From positions 248,001 to 312,000 of the forward strand of contig NZ_QEKI01000004.1 in assembly GCF_003096355.1 (NCBI RefSeq): a stretch of 64,000 nucleotides of DNA. The letters run 5' to 3'. Positions 45,303 through 55,163 of this stretch are shown in pieces. Within the stretch, counting starts at the first letter, position 1. The number at the start of each line of letters is the position of its first letter. The translations under genes were made by a program, and so were the position numbers. Under the pieces are notes generated by a model, which searched no databases, was not told where the DNA came from, and worked only from the letters and a program-made list of their open reading frames with translations. The DNA is from Pontibacter virosus (GTDB lineage Bacteria > Bacteroidota > Bacteroidia > Cytophagales > Hymenobacteraceae).

Positions 45303-45905
45303 TCACTGCAATATGGCTCTGCCGGCATTCACTCTCTCTTCGAGTACGCGCACGGCGTTTTCCGCCCGTTCAATGGCGGCTCTTCTTTCATCCACTTCCG
45401 CATTAGAAATCTTTCCAGATCTTCTGTTTTTTTCCAATTCGTCTTTCGCCTTTGCAATCCGGCCCCTCGCTTCTTTTACCTTGCTGTCTCCTTCATCAAC
45501 TGTCGTAACGAGTTGGGCTTTTCTTTGCTCGCCAGTCATACGGGCTTCAGCCGCTCTGTTCTGCCCAAATTCACGGCCACTCTGGTCACCTTTCTCCTGG
45601 CCATAAGCATTGCCCTTGCCTGAGTTGTCAGCTTGCTGGCCTTGCTTCCCTTGCGCCTGAGCGCGGTCGCGCTGCTCACGCTCCTGCTTATCCTTGCCCT
45701 GGTTATCTTTTTGACCGCCCTTTTGGTTGTCCTTATTGGCTCTGGCGTTTTGGTTTCTCTCGCGAGCATCCAGCTCCTCTTCTACTTCAGTGGCATTTTT
45801 ATTTGCGTTGCCTCTTGCTTGCTGGGCTAATGCCGTATCGGTAGCGAGTATGCTCAGGCCAAGGGCCAGGCCCACGCCTATGTTTTTGGTAATGCTGTTT
45901 TTCAT
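45303..45905 (-). CDS. secreted, charged low-complexity protein
   Basis: A 200-residue protein with a signal peptide (ITKNIGVGLALGLSILATD to ALAQQ) and a mature part extremely rich in Gln, Arg, Asn, Lys and Glu (QGKDKQEREQRDRAQAQGKQ). The C-terminal ~70 residues look like a helical hairpin (KAKDELEKNRR, AIERAENAVRVLEERV). No family recognised. A monocistronic gene in the minus strand. Confidence 0.65.
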   Translation of the reverse strand: MKNSITKNIGVGLALGLSILATDTALAQQARGNANKNATEVEEELDARERNQNARANKDNQKGGQKDNQGKDKQEREQRDRAQAQGKQGQQADNSGKGNAYGQEKGDQSGREFGQNRAAEARMTGEQRKAQLVTTVDEGDSKVKEARGRIAKAKDELEKNRRSGKISNAEVDERRAAIERAENAVRVLEERVNAGRAILQ

Positions 45906-45918
45906 GATGTGCTATCGG

Positions 45919-46122
45919 TTAAATTTCGTTCAACAAGGAATCTACTTCGGCAGCAGCTTCTTCTATTTCTACTCTTGTGTTGTCCATTTCCACTCCAGCT
46001 GTGTCGGCGGGTGCCGTATCAGCTTCGGGTTTGGTTATGGTTGTTTCCTCCGTGTCGGGCGTGCTGTTGCAGCTGGCCATTAGTAAAGCACCAAGGGCGA
46101 ATACTAGAAGATGTTTTTTCAT
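45919..46122 (-). CDS. small lipoprotein, acidic
   Basis: A 67-residue protein with a classic signal and lipobox ALLMASCNST, then a short acidic tail (EETTITKPEADTAPADTAG). It is the simplest type of lipid-anchored surface or periplasmic protein. The gene lies 13 bp before the neighbouring secreted-protein gene on the same strand, so they may be co-transcribed. Function unknown. Confidence 0.7.
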   Translation of the reverse strand: MKKHLLVFALGALLMASCNSTPDTEETTITKPEADTAPADTAGVEMDNTRVEIEEAAAEVDSLLNEI

Positions 46123-46211
46123 AAAATCAGGGTTATTTGAGTATTAGTTAAACAGATGTTGGTACTATTGCGATTTGGCAATATACTCATTAGGCACTGA
46201 AAGTGGCAGCA

Positions 46212-47033
46212 TCAATGCATCCATACCTCTTTGGCCTTGAAATCGATGGTGAATTTGGCCTGGCCGATCAGATTGTAATTGAGCACCCCGTCATAAAGAA
46301 TTCGCTCGGCGGCTGCCCGGCTCACCAGCTTTCGATTTCCTAGCTGCAAGGCGATGGGGTTAAGCTGGATGCGCTGGGAGGTAGTGTCGTTCTGCAGGCC
46401 CCATTCAGCGGCCGTGTGGTGCGACAGGAGCAGTTCGCTGATGTTGCCGGTGTCGAAGAGGAACCAATAGGCGCGGCCCTGGCGTGGAACTTCCAGGAAA
46501 ATAGTGAGCTCGTTCCCATCCAGCCCACTCGCGAAGCGGCTTGTTAGTGGTGTAAGTCTGTTGCGCTGCCTTCTGAGTGAGGTTGCCGTCTCCAGCGTCA
46601 GTTGATTGGCAGCCAGGTCAATCGTGAGCACTTTGTCCCGAAAGGTTTTGAGCGAGAGTACGCCATCCACTTTAGGAAGCCCTTCCGGCAAAATGCCCAT
46701 GACGTCCCAAACGCCCACCGTGGCAGCAGGAAAAGACACTTTCCCTACCTGCATCGCAACAGAATCCATTTTCTCATAGCTGAAACGCTCCCCCCTCATC
46801 CGGTAGGCGGTGCCACGGCCATATACAGTTCGGCCAAGTTTCCTGGCCACTTCGGGCGATACAAAGGTTTCGCCTCCGCCGGTGTCGAACAGAAAATTAT
46901 ACGTTTGCCCCTGTATGGTCACTTCCACTTGTTTCAATTCCCGAAAGTAGTCTTTGAGCAGAATTGTTTCTTGGGCGCTGGCTCCTAAAGTCAAAGCCAG
47001 ACTTAATAGGAGACTCAGGAAGAATGTTCTCAT
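46212..47033 (-). CDS. aspartyl-protease-like (retropepsin-type) exported protein
   Basis: A 273-residue protein starting MRTFFLSLLLSLALTLGASA, a signal peptide. Two Asp-Thr-Gly motifs occur about 150 residues apart: NFLFDTGGGETFVS near residue 52 and WFLFDTGNISELLLSH near residue 200. Each starts a beta-rich half, so a single chain holds two half-sites. The second DTGN lacks a typical following serine. Start 47033 is used since residues from 47054 only add a short polar leader. Function as protease is likely but not proven. Confidence 0.7.
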   Translation of the reverse strand: MRTFFLSLLLSLALTLGASAQETILLKDYFRELKQVEVTIQGQTYNFLFDTGGGETFVSPEVARKLGRTVYGRGTAYRMRGERFSYEKMDSVAMQVGKVSFPAATVGVWDVMGILPEGLPKVDGVLSLKTFRDKVLTIDLAANQLTLETATSLRRQRNRLTPLTSRFASGLDGNELTIFLEVPRQGRAYWFLFDTGNISELLLSHHTAAEWGLQNDTTSQRIQLNPIALQLGNRKLVSRAAAERILYDGVLNYNLIGQAKFTIDFKAKEVWMH

Positions 47034-47145
47034 ACTGAAAAATTTACTGATCATCTAAGCGTGTACGTCGGAAATAGGTTTTGGCTAGCAAATGATATAA
47101 CGACTAGCCTACATGAATCCTTTCATTCCAAAGGCATGATCTTGG

Positions 47146-47742
47146 CTATTGATTAACTCTGACAACAGGCATTTCGTACGCCCCCAGCAGATTTATAAAG
47201 TTTATTCGTTCATCCTTCAGTCCTTTCAGAAAAGGCGTAATATTATCGTTGTAGCCACGTCTGCTCAAGGCAAACAGCAGAATTCCTTTTCGCCCTTTTT
47301 CATCTTGAAATCCTTTATAGCGATACGCATTCCATTCTACCACATCCAGCTTCTTTTTAGTGCCGGCGCTCATCAAAAAATCAAGGATAATTTCTCCTGT
47401 ATTGGGATTCTCGATGATTTGATACTGGGCTACTTCGTCTGTTTTCTTTCTTTGCTGAATCACATTCACCTGAGCCCTCACCGCATCTTCTACGGTTAGG
47501 TCTCCATACACAGCTTCTACCAGGATCATCTGGCTATACCTTTCAACTACCTCTCCGGCAGGTATGTACTCTTGCTTGAAATATGTAGGTGTAGGATTTG
47601 AAGACCATGCCAGATTGAAAGCCGTTTCATTAAAGTTGATTGGCCCAGGTATGTTGAGGTAATCGGTGGGCTTTGATTTGTTTATTGTGAAGCCCGAAAT
47701 TACAAGCGCCAGTAAGCAGATCAGGTGTAGAGGTTTTTTCAT
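47146..47742 (-). CDS. hypothetical exported protein
   Basis: A 198-residue protein with a signal-like start (MKKPLHLICLLALVISGFTI) and a mature part with WSSNPTPTYFKQEYIPAGE and LDFLMSAGTKKKLDVVEWNA. No family recognised. The region is more AT-rich than the adjacent acetate module. It stands alone with about 115-bp spacers on each side. Confidence 0.6.
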   Translation of the reverse strand: MKKPLHLICLLALVISGFTINKSKPTDYLNIPGPINFNETAFNLAWSSNPTPTYFKQEYIPAGEVVERYSQMILVEAVYGDLTVEDAVRAQVNVIQQRKKTDEVAQYQIIENPNTGEIILDFLMSAGTKKKLDVVEWNAYRYKGFQDEKGRKGILLFALSRRGYNDNITPFLKGLKDERINFINLLGAYEMPVVRVNQ

Positions 47743-47858
47743 TGGGTTATGATTTTAAATTGAATTTAATTCAGTTCTGGTAAAGCTATGCTTTTACGGT
47801 GAGCCATCAGCTTAGCAGCGTTTAAAATATAGGCTTCTGTCTATATAAAACTAATCCC

Positions 47859-48557
47859 CTAGCCCTTCAACAACTCTCCAACGGTCGCTATCCCCCGTTT
47901 TTTTGCCAGCGAGAGCAACTTGAGCAAAAGCAAGGCTGTGGCAAAAGCATCACCGGAGGCGGTATGGCGGTCGTCGGAGGGCAGGTTATACCTTTCGCAG
48001 AGAGCATCTAAACTATACTCACCTGTTTTCAAGGTATGGCTATCCGCGTGGCGCCGCTCCAACCGGATGGCCAGGTGTGCCGTGTCGACGGAGCGGTTTC
48101 GGAGCTTGCCGCTTATACCTTGCCGTTTCAGCATTTGGTTGACCATGGCAATATCGAAGGCCACATGCTGCCCGACCAAAATGGCGTTCCCGATAAAATC
48201 AATAAAACCCTCCACAGCTTCCTGCTCCGCTATACCTCCCTCAAGTTCTTTAGAGAGCAAACCATGCACTTCGGCACTTTTGGTGGAGGGCGCCCCCTCC
48301 TGCTGCACCAGGCATTCGAAGGTGTCTGACACGAGCACCTGCAAACTGCGCACCTTGATGGCACCCATGGAAAGCACTTTGTCCCTGCGTTGATCCAGAC
48401 CGGTGGTCTCTGTATCGAATACCACAAACTCGGCTTCGGCAAGCGGGGTGCCCCCCGATGCTTGTTCTTTTAGCGCAGTGCTATACCTGTGCCAGAAAGC
48501 CGGGGCGTTCTTATCGACTGGCTGCAGTTGATGTATTAACTCTTTCAGCCACTCCAT
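47859..48557 (-). CDS. DnaQ-like 3'-5' exonuclease (DEDDh)
   Basis: A 232-residue protein with FVVFDTETTGLDQRRDKVLS (ExoI, Asp-Glu), VGQHVAFDIAMVNQ (ExoII) and DRHTASGDAFATA (ExoIII, His-Asp). The exonuclease fold is complete. It may trim DNA or RNA, though its genetic link here is to acetate genes: it overlaps the stop of a cNMP-binding/CBS/DUF294 gene by one base and the two lie at the end of the acetate module. I recall the same pair next to acs and actP in other bacteria. Confidence 0.88.
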   Translation of the reverse strand: MEWLKELIHQLQPVDKNAPAFWHRYSTALKEQASGGTPLAEAEFVVFDTETTGLDQRRDKVLSMGAIKVRSLQVLVSDTFECLVQQEGAPSTKSAEVHGLLSKELEGGIAEQEAVEGFIDFIGNAILVGQHVAFDIAMVNQMLKRQGISGKLRNRSVDTAHLAIRLERRHADSHTLKTGEYSLDALCERYNLPSDDRHTASGDAFATALLLLKLLSLAKKRGIATVGELLKG

Positions 48558-50494
48558 TAGCCGAGGTAATTAAGTTGGAAGCGCACCTGCAGGAGCTCCT
48601 GAATGTCGCTGATCGGTTTGAAGGTGCTGCGAAGCGTCTGCCGCTCCAGCTTGTTGAGTTGATTAGGATTAAGGTAGCGACCTGAGTTTTTGTTCCGCAA
48701 ACCGTTGAGTGCCCGGAAGCGCATCATGATCTCATAGGCCATGGCAGCTTCGCGGTACAGCTCGGCATTTTGCGGCTCCAACTCAGCCAGTTTTGCAAAG
48801 CGTTTGAAGGTGTTGTTCTCGCCGGCAATGCGGTTGTCTAAGGTCAGTACTCGGGCGGCATCCACAAGCGGGGTCATAGCGCGCAGTTTGATATCGAACT
48901 GGTCTTTGTGCTCCCCTCCACGCTCCACAATAAAGTTACGGAAAAAGCTCAGCGGCGGCGGACTCTGCAGCGCATGCTTCGCCAGGAAAGGCAGGAAAAT
49001 GCGCTCCTGCTGGATGTTGTCGTAGATGTAGTCTGTCAGCTGCCGACTCAGGCTGAAGTCACCGTACACAGGACGGTAGTCGTAGAAAATGGAAGTGTGC
49101 ATCAGCGCCTCCTCGGTCGGCTCGTGTATCCAGTTGTAGAAGTACTGCTTCCAGGTATGTAGGGGCTGACACCACTTCGGGTTACTGGCCATCATGTCGG
49201 CAGGGCACTTCTCGAAGCCGCATTGCACCATGATATCGCGCACGATAGCGGCCAGTTTCACAAAGTATTCCTGGTACTCCTTTTCCAGTGCGATACTCTT
49301 GTCTTCAAACACCAAGGCATTGTCCTGGTCGGTGCGCAGGAGTTGCTCTTCGCGCCCCTCGCTGCCCAGCGATAGCCAGCAATAGTGCACCGGCGGCTCG
49401 CCCAGCTCCTTTTCGGCATGCTGCAGCGCCCGCACAATGATCGCGTCGTTGATCTCGGTAATGATGTTAGCGATGAATGAAATGCTCACCTCCTGCTCCA
49501 GGTACTTCAGCAACAGCTCCTCAGCACGGTCGCGTATACCTGGCAGTGAAGCAATGTCGCGGGTCTGGCGGATCTCGGAAATCAGCACGGCCGGGTTGTT
49601 GCCCTGTGCCAGCAACAGGTCGTGCTCGGTGAGCACCCCCAAGGCCTTGGAGTTCACGGTGCCGTCGGTCGTCACGCAGAGGTGCTTCACCTTGTTCCGA
49701 ATCATGTTGATCAGCGCATCTGCCATCGGCGGATTAGGCACGGTCGTGATGACGGGCGATGACATGATCACCTTTACCGGATCGTCGATGGCCACGTGCC
49801 CGGCCACTACCTGACGGCGCAGGTCCGTGTCGGTCAGAATACCCAGTGGCCGTTCTTCGGTGTCGATCACCATCATGAAGCTGGAATCCCTGTCGCTCAT
49901 CATCTGGGCGGCCAGCCGGATAGAGGTATCAGGCGGACAAGCTACAATGCTTTTAGCCGTATCGATCCTGAGAGCGTCTTCGAGGTGCAGCGGTATGGAC
50001 GAAGGTGCGATGGTGCTCAGGCCAATACGTGCTCGTTGCGCATCGCGCAGGGTGGGATTCTGCACCGGCTGCCCTGCCGCAAAACCCGCCGCAAAGTACA
50101 GCGCCACCTGCGGGTTCTCGGTGAGGATTGGATCGAAGGCCGCGATAGGTATAGCGTACACCAACGACTCCTCTGCAGAGGTAGCCGTGGAAGAGTAATT
50201 CTTTTTTGCGATCAGCGCCCGCACCCCAAACACATCCCCCTCGTCGCACACATCGAGTAGCTTCGGTTTACCGATTTCGGTTGCCTGCTCCAACCTCACA
50301 GAGCCTTGCCGAACAACGTAAAAGTGTTCGTGCGCTGCATCGCCCTGCGAGAAGAGCACTTGTTCCGGCTCTAGGTACAACACCCGCACCTGCCTCGCCA
50401 AAGCCCGCAGATTTTCGGTGTCGATCAGGTTGAAGGGCGGGTAGGCATTCAGAAACTCGTGGACGCGTTCTTGTATGACGTTGGAGGGCTTCAT
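48557..50494 (-). CDS. cyclic-nucleotide-binding, CBS and DUF294 nucleotidyltransferase-like protein
   Basis: A 645-residue protein. Residues about 10-150 form a cNMP-binding beta-roll (LYLEPEQVLFSQGDAAHEHFY, then GDVFGVRALI). Residues about 180-300 hold two CBS domains (ILTDTDLRRQVVAGHVAIDD, GVLTEHDLLLAQ). Residues about 335-470 contain a nucleotidyltransferase-like domain with WLSLGSEGREEQ and TDQDNALVF, and the C-terminal part is DUF294_C. It looks like a ligand-sensing transferase, by analogy with GlnD. Neighbouring acs suggests control of acetate metabolism; the modification target is unknown. Confidence 0.88.
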   Translation of the reverse strand: MKPSNVIQERVHEFLNAYPPFNLIDTENLRALARQVRVLYLEPEQVLFSQGDAAHEHFYVVRQGSVRLEQATEIGKPKLLDVCDEGDVFGVRALIAKKNYSSTATSAEESLVYAIPIAAFDPILTENPQVALYFAAGFAAGQPVQNPTLRDAQRARIGLSTIAPSSIPLHLEDALRIDTAKSIVACPPDTSIRLAAQMMSDRDSSFMMVIDTEERPLGILTDTDLRRQVVAGHVAIDDPVKVIMSSPVITTVPNPPMADALINMIRNKVKHLCVTTDGTVNSKALGVLTEHDLLLAQGNNPAVLISEIRQTRDIASLPGIRDRAEELLLKYLEQEVSISFIANIITEINDAIIVRALQHAEKELGEPPVHYCWLSLGSEGREEQLLRTDQDNALVFEDKSIALEKEYQEYFVKLAAIVRDIMVQCGFEKCPADMMASNPKWCQPLHTWKQYFYNWIHEPTEEALMHTSIFYDYRPVYGDFSLSRQLTDYIYDNIQQERIFLPFLAKHALQSPPPLSFFRNFIVERGGEHKDQFDIKLRAMTPLVDAARVLTLDNRIAGENNTFKRFAKLAELEPQNAELYREAAMAYEIMMRFRALNGLRNKNSGRYLNPNQLNKLERQTLRSTFKPISDIQELLQVRFQLNYLG

Positions 50495-50557
50495 AGCTTG
50501 GATTTATACCTGTTGAAGATACGGTTTTGGGCAGAGGATTGCAAGAGGCTGAAACGC

Positions 50558-50588
50558 AAAAGTCCTGCAACACACGCCGCAGGACTTT
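50558..50588 (-). terminator. Hairpin after acs
   Basis: AAAGTCCTGC pairs with GCAGGACTTT (10 bp, 11-nt loop), 33 bp past the acs stop on the minus strand. No long T-run. Confidence 0.5.
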
Positions 50589-50620
50589 ACGCAATCAACT
50601 AAACTTATCAATTAAAAAAC

Positions 50621-52519
<1,899 letters not shown>

Positions 52520-52829
52520 GGTATCGGTTTGTTATTGGTGATTAATGTTTATGTTCTGATTAAAAAATTGGGGCTTCTTTGTGATTAACCTGCCCCTCCA
52601 AGGAATAGGATTAGTTCATCCTACTTTTTATGTCATCCTGAAAGGATCTTGGTAAAGAGGGCCCCTACCCTCGCTAGTAGTAAAGGCTTAACCTCCCGGG
52701 GGTAGGGGCCCTCTATTTCAACCAAGTTTCTTAACAGAATGACAATGATTTTTGAGTCTGTCTTATTTGAATGAACTTGGCCCTCCGAGAAGGGGAACTT
52801 GGGAACGATGGTCACCCCTATTTTAAAAC
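52520..52829. other. 310-bp spacer containing a palindromic family A repeat
   Basis: Between acs and the prpE-like gene. Besides the repeat at 52631-52745 no gene-like frame was found. Confidence 0.6.
52631..52745. repeat. Compact palindromic family A element
   Basis: It begins TGTCATCCTGAAAGGATCTT and ends, on the other strand, with TGTCATTCTGTTAAG. A perfect 15-bp inverted repeat (AGAGGGCCCCTACCC at 52656-52670, complement at 52700-52714) lies inside, and GGCTTAACCTCCC (the inverse of the internal GGGAGGTTAAGCC) at 52686-52698. It has the layout of a small non-autonomous mobile element (MITE-like). Confidence 0.75.
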
Positions 52830-54755
52830 TCACTCCAAAAAAGCATTCCCAATCTTCCGCTCCTTCAGGTCATCGTGAATCTCGGTGAGTATAGCCGGGT
52901 CGTCGATGGTGGAAGGTATAGCGTAGTGCACCCCGTCGGCGATGTTACGCAGGATCTTTCTGAGGATCTTGCCGGATCGGGTCTTGGGCAGGCGCTTTAC
53001 GATCAGGGCGTTACGGAAGTAAGCTACCGCTCCGATCTTCTCCCGAATCAGGGAAATCAGCTCTTGCTCGATTTGCTGTTCGCTGATATGCTGCCCGTCT
53101 TTTAGCACCACCAAACCAATCGGACGCTGTCCGCGCAGGTCGTCGGCTATACCTACCACGGCGCATTCGGCTACAGCAGGGTGTGAGGCGACCATCTCTT
53201 CCATCTCTCCAGTTGAGAGACGGTGACCGGACACGTTGATGACATCGTCAATGCGACCCATGATATAAATATAGCCTTCTTCGTCCATATATCCCCCATC
53301 GCCGGTCATGTAATAGCCCGGGAAGCGGTCGAGATAGGATTTGTAGAAGCGATCATTGTCTTCCCACAAGGTGGGCAGGCAACCCGGAGGCAGCGGCAGC
53401 TTCACCGCCACGTAGCCTTCCTGCGCAGGTATAAGCTCCTGTCCTTCTTCACCCAGAATCTCCACTTTATACCCGCACACCGGCAAACCCGCAGAACCCG
53501 GTTTGGCTGGCTTTATTCCATAGCCCACCATGTTGGCCACCATCGGCCAGCCCGATTCGGTTTGCCACCAGTGGTCGACTACAGGTATGCGCAGTAAATC
53601 CTTTGCCCAGTAGTAAGTGGCGGGGTCGCAGCGCTCTCCGGCCAGGAACAGGTACTTGAGCGAAGGCAGGTCGTACTTGATTTTTTCTATCCCGTCGGGG
53701 TCTTCTTTTTTGATGGCGCGGATGGCGGTTGGGGCGGTGAAAAGCACTTTTACGTCGTGCTGCATGATGATGCGCCAGAACGTGCCGGCATCCGGGGTGC
53801 GCACGGGTTTACCTTCGAAGAGCACCGTGGTGCAACCATGAATCAGCGGGGCGTATACCAGGTACGAGTGCCCTACGGCCCAGCCCACATCCGACGCGGC
53901 CCAGAACACATCGCCCGGGTCCACGCCATACACGGCTTTCATACTGAACTTGAGCGCCACTGCATGGCCGCCGTTGTCGCGTACGATGCCTTTGGGTTTG
54001 CCAGTAGTGCCAGAGGTATAGAGAATGTACAGCGGGTCGTGGGCGTCTACCGGCACCGGATCGATGGGTTGCGCCTTCTGCAGCACGTCCACGTAGTCGA
54101 GGTCGCGGCCCGGTTGCATCTCGGCTTCCACGTAGGGGCGCTGCAAAATGATGGTATGCTCCGGCTTGTGCTTGCTGTCACTCAGGGCTTTGTCGAGCAA
54201 GGGCTTATACGGAATGTACTTATCGAACTCAATGCCGCAGGAAGCGGAGATAACCACCTTTGGACGGGCATCGTCGATACGCACGGTGAGCTCGTGCGGC
54301 GCAAAGCCACCGAACACCACCGAGTGGATGGCTCCCAGTCGGGCGCAGGCCAGCATCGCGACTACGGCCTCGGGTATAACCGGCATGTAAATCACCACGG
54401 TATCGCCTTTGTTCACCCCTAAACCACGCAATGCACCGGCAAAGCGGGCCACCATGTCGCGGAACTCGCGATAGCTGTACTTGCGGATGGTGTTGGTCAC
54501 CGGTGAGTCGTAGATCAGGGCGGTCTGGTCAGCTCGGCCGTTCTCTACGTGGTAGTCCAGCGCCAGATAAGCGGTATTAAGCTTGCCGCCCGCAAACCAG
54601 CGGTAGAAACCGTTCTCATCGGTGGTCAGGATTTGCTTCGGCTCCTCGAACCACGCAATCTGCCGCGCTTGTTCGCCCCAGAATCCTTCGGGGTCCTGTA
54701 TGCTTCTTTCGTAGGCCTCGGCATACGAGCTGTTGGTTTGGGTTAAGCTTTCCAT
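52830..54755 (-). CDS. prpE: propionyl-CoA synthetase-like acyl-CoA synthetase
   Basis: A 641-residue AMP-forming synthetase with LYTSGTTGKPKGIVRDNGG, DHWWQTESGWPM (the WPM version typical of PrpE/ACSS3, unlike WQTETGG of Acs), GRIDDVINVSGHR and PKTRSGKILRK. It likely activates propionate or another short acid, and probably overlaps Acs in substrate range. It lies between the receiver gene (23 bp upstream) and the repeat-bearing spacer before acs, in the same orientation. Symbol is provisional. Confidence 0.85.
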   Translation of the reverse strand: MESLTQTNSSYAEAYERSIQDPEGFWGEQARQIAWFEEPKQILTTDENGFYRWFAGGKLNTAYLALDYHVENGRADQTALIYDSPVTNTIRKYSYREFRDMVARFAGALRGLGVNKGDTVVIYMPVIPEAVVAMLACARLGAIHSVVFGGFAPHELTVRIDDARPKVVISASCGIEFDKYIPYKPLLDKALSDSKHKPEHTIILQRPYVEAEMQPGRDLDYVDVLQKAQPIDPVPVDAHDPLYILYTSGTTGKPKGIVRDNGGHAVALKFSMKAVYGVDPGDVFWAASDVGWAVGHSYLVYAPLIHGCTTVLFEGKPVRTPDAGTFWRIIMQHDVKVLFTAPTAIRAIKKEDPDGIEKIKYDLPSLKYLFLAGERCDPATYYWAKDLLRIPVVDHWWQTESGWPMVANMVGYGIKPAKPGSAGLPVCGYKVEILGEEGQELIPAQEGYVAVKLPLPPGCLPTLWEDNDRFYKSYLDRFPGYYMTGDGGYMDEEGYIYIMGRIDDVINVSGHRLSTGEMEEMVASHPAVAECAVVGIADDLRGQRPIGLVVLKDGQHISEQQIEQELISLIREKIGAVAYFRNALIVKRLPKTRSGKILRKILRNIADGVHYAIPSTIDDPAILTEIHDDLKERKIGNAFLE

Positions 54756-54778
54756 ATCTCCTGCGTCTTTTATTGCGA

Positions 54779-55159
54779 TTAACTCTGTGTCAGCTCCTTG
54801 ATCTTCTCCATCAGGAAGCGTGTCGAAAAGGGCTTCGGGATGTACAGGTCAGCCCCCACGTCGTAGCCTTTCTTGATGTCGGCGTCTTTGGTCTTGGCGC
54901 TCATGAAGATCACCTTGGCCCCGTTCATGTTTTCCTGCCCGCGTATGTGGCGGCACACCTCGTAGCCATCCACGTCGGGCATCATAATGTCAAGCAACAC
55001 CACGTCGGGGCGCTCCTTGTCCACACTCTCCATGGCTTCGGTACCGTTGCGGGCAATGTATACCTGGTAGCCGTTCTTGCGCATCAAAAACTCCAGCGGC
55101 ATCAGGATACTCGGTTCATCATCCACGACCAACACCTTCAATTTCTCTTTGGTACTCAT
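54779..55159 (-). CDS. single-domain response regulator
   Basis: A 126-residue receiver with KVLVVDDEPSILMP, VVLLDIMMPDVDG (phospho-Asp), FMSAKTKD and PKPFSTRFL. There is no output domain. I start at ATG 55159, which removes overlap with the kinase stop; the frame from 55183 would overlap it. It is directly downstream of the symporter-kinase fusion, so they form one phosphorelay. In CrbS/R systems of proteobacteria the regulator has a LuxR-type DNA-binding domain; here it is absent, so control must be indirect. Confidence 0.9.
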   Translation of the reverse strand: MSTKEKLKVLVVDDEPSILMPLEFLMRKNGYQVYIARNGTEAMESVDKERPDVVLLDIMMPDVDGYEVCRHIRGQENMNGAKVIFMSAKTKDADIKKGYDVGADLYIPKPFSTRFLMEKIKELTQS

Positions 55160-55163
55160 AGTC

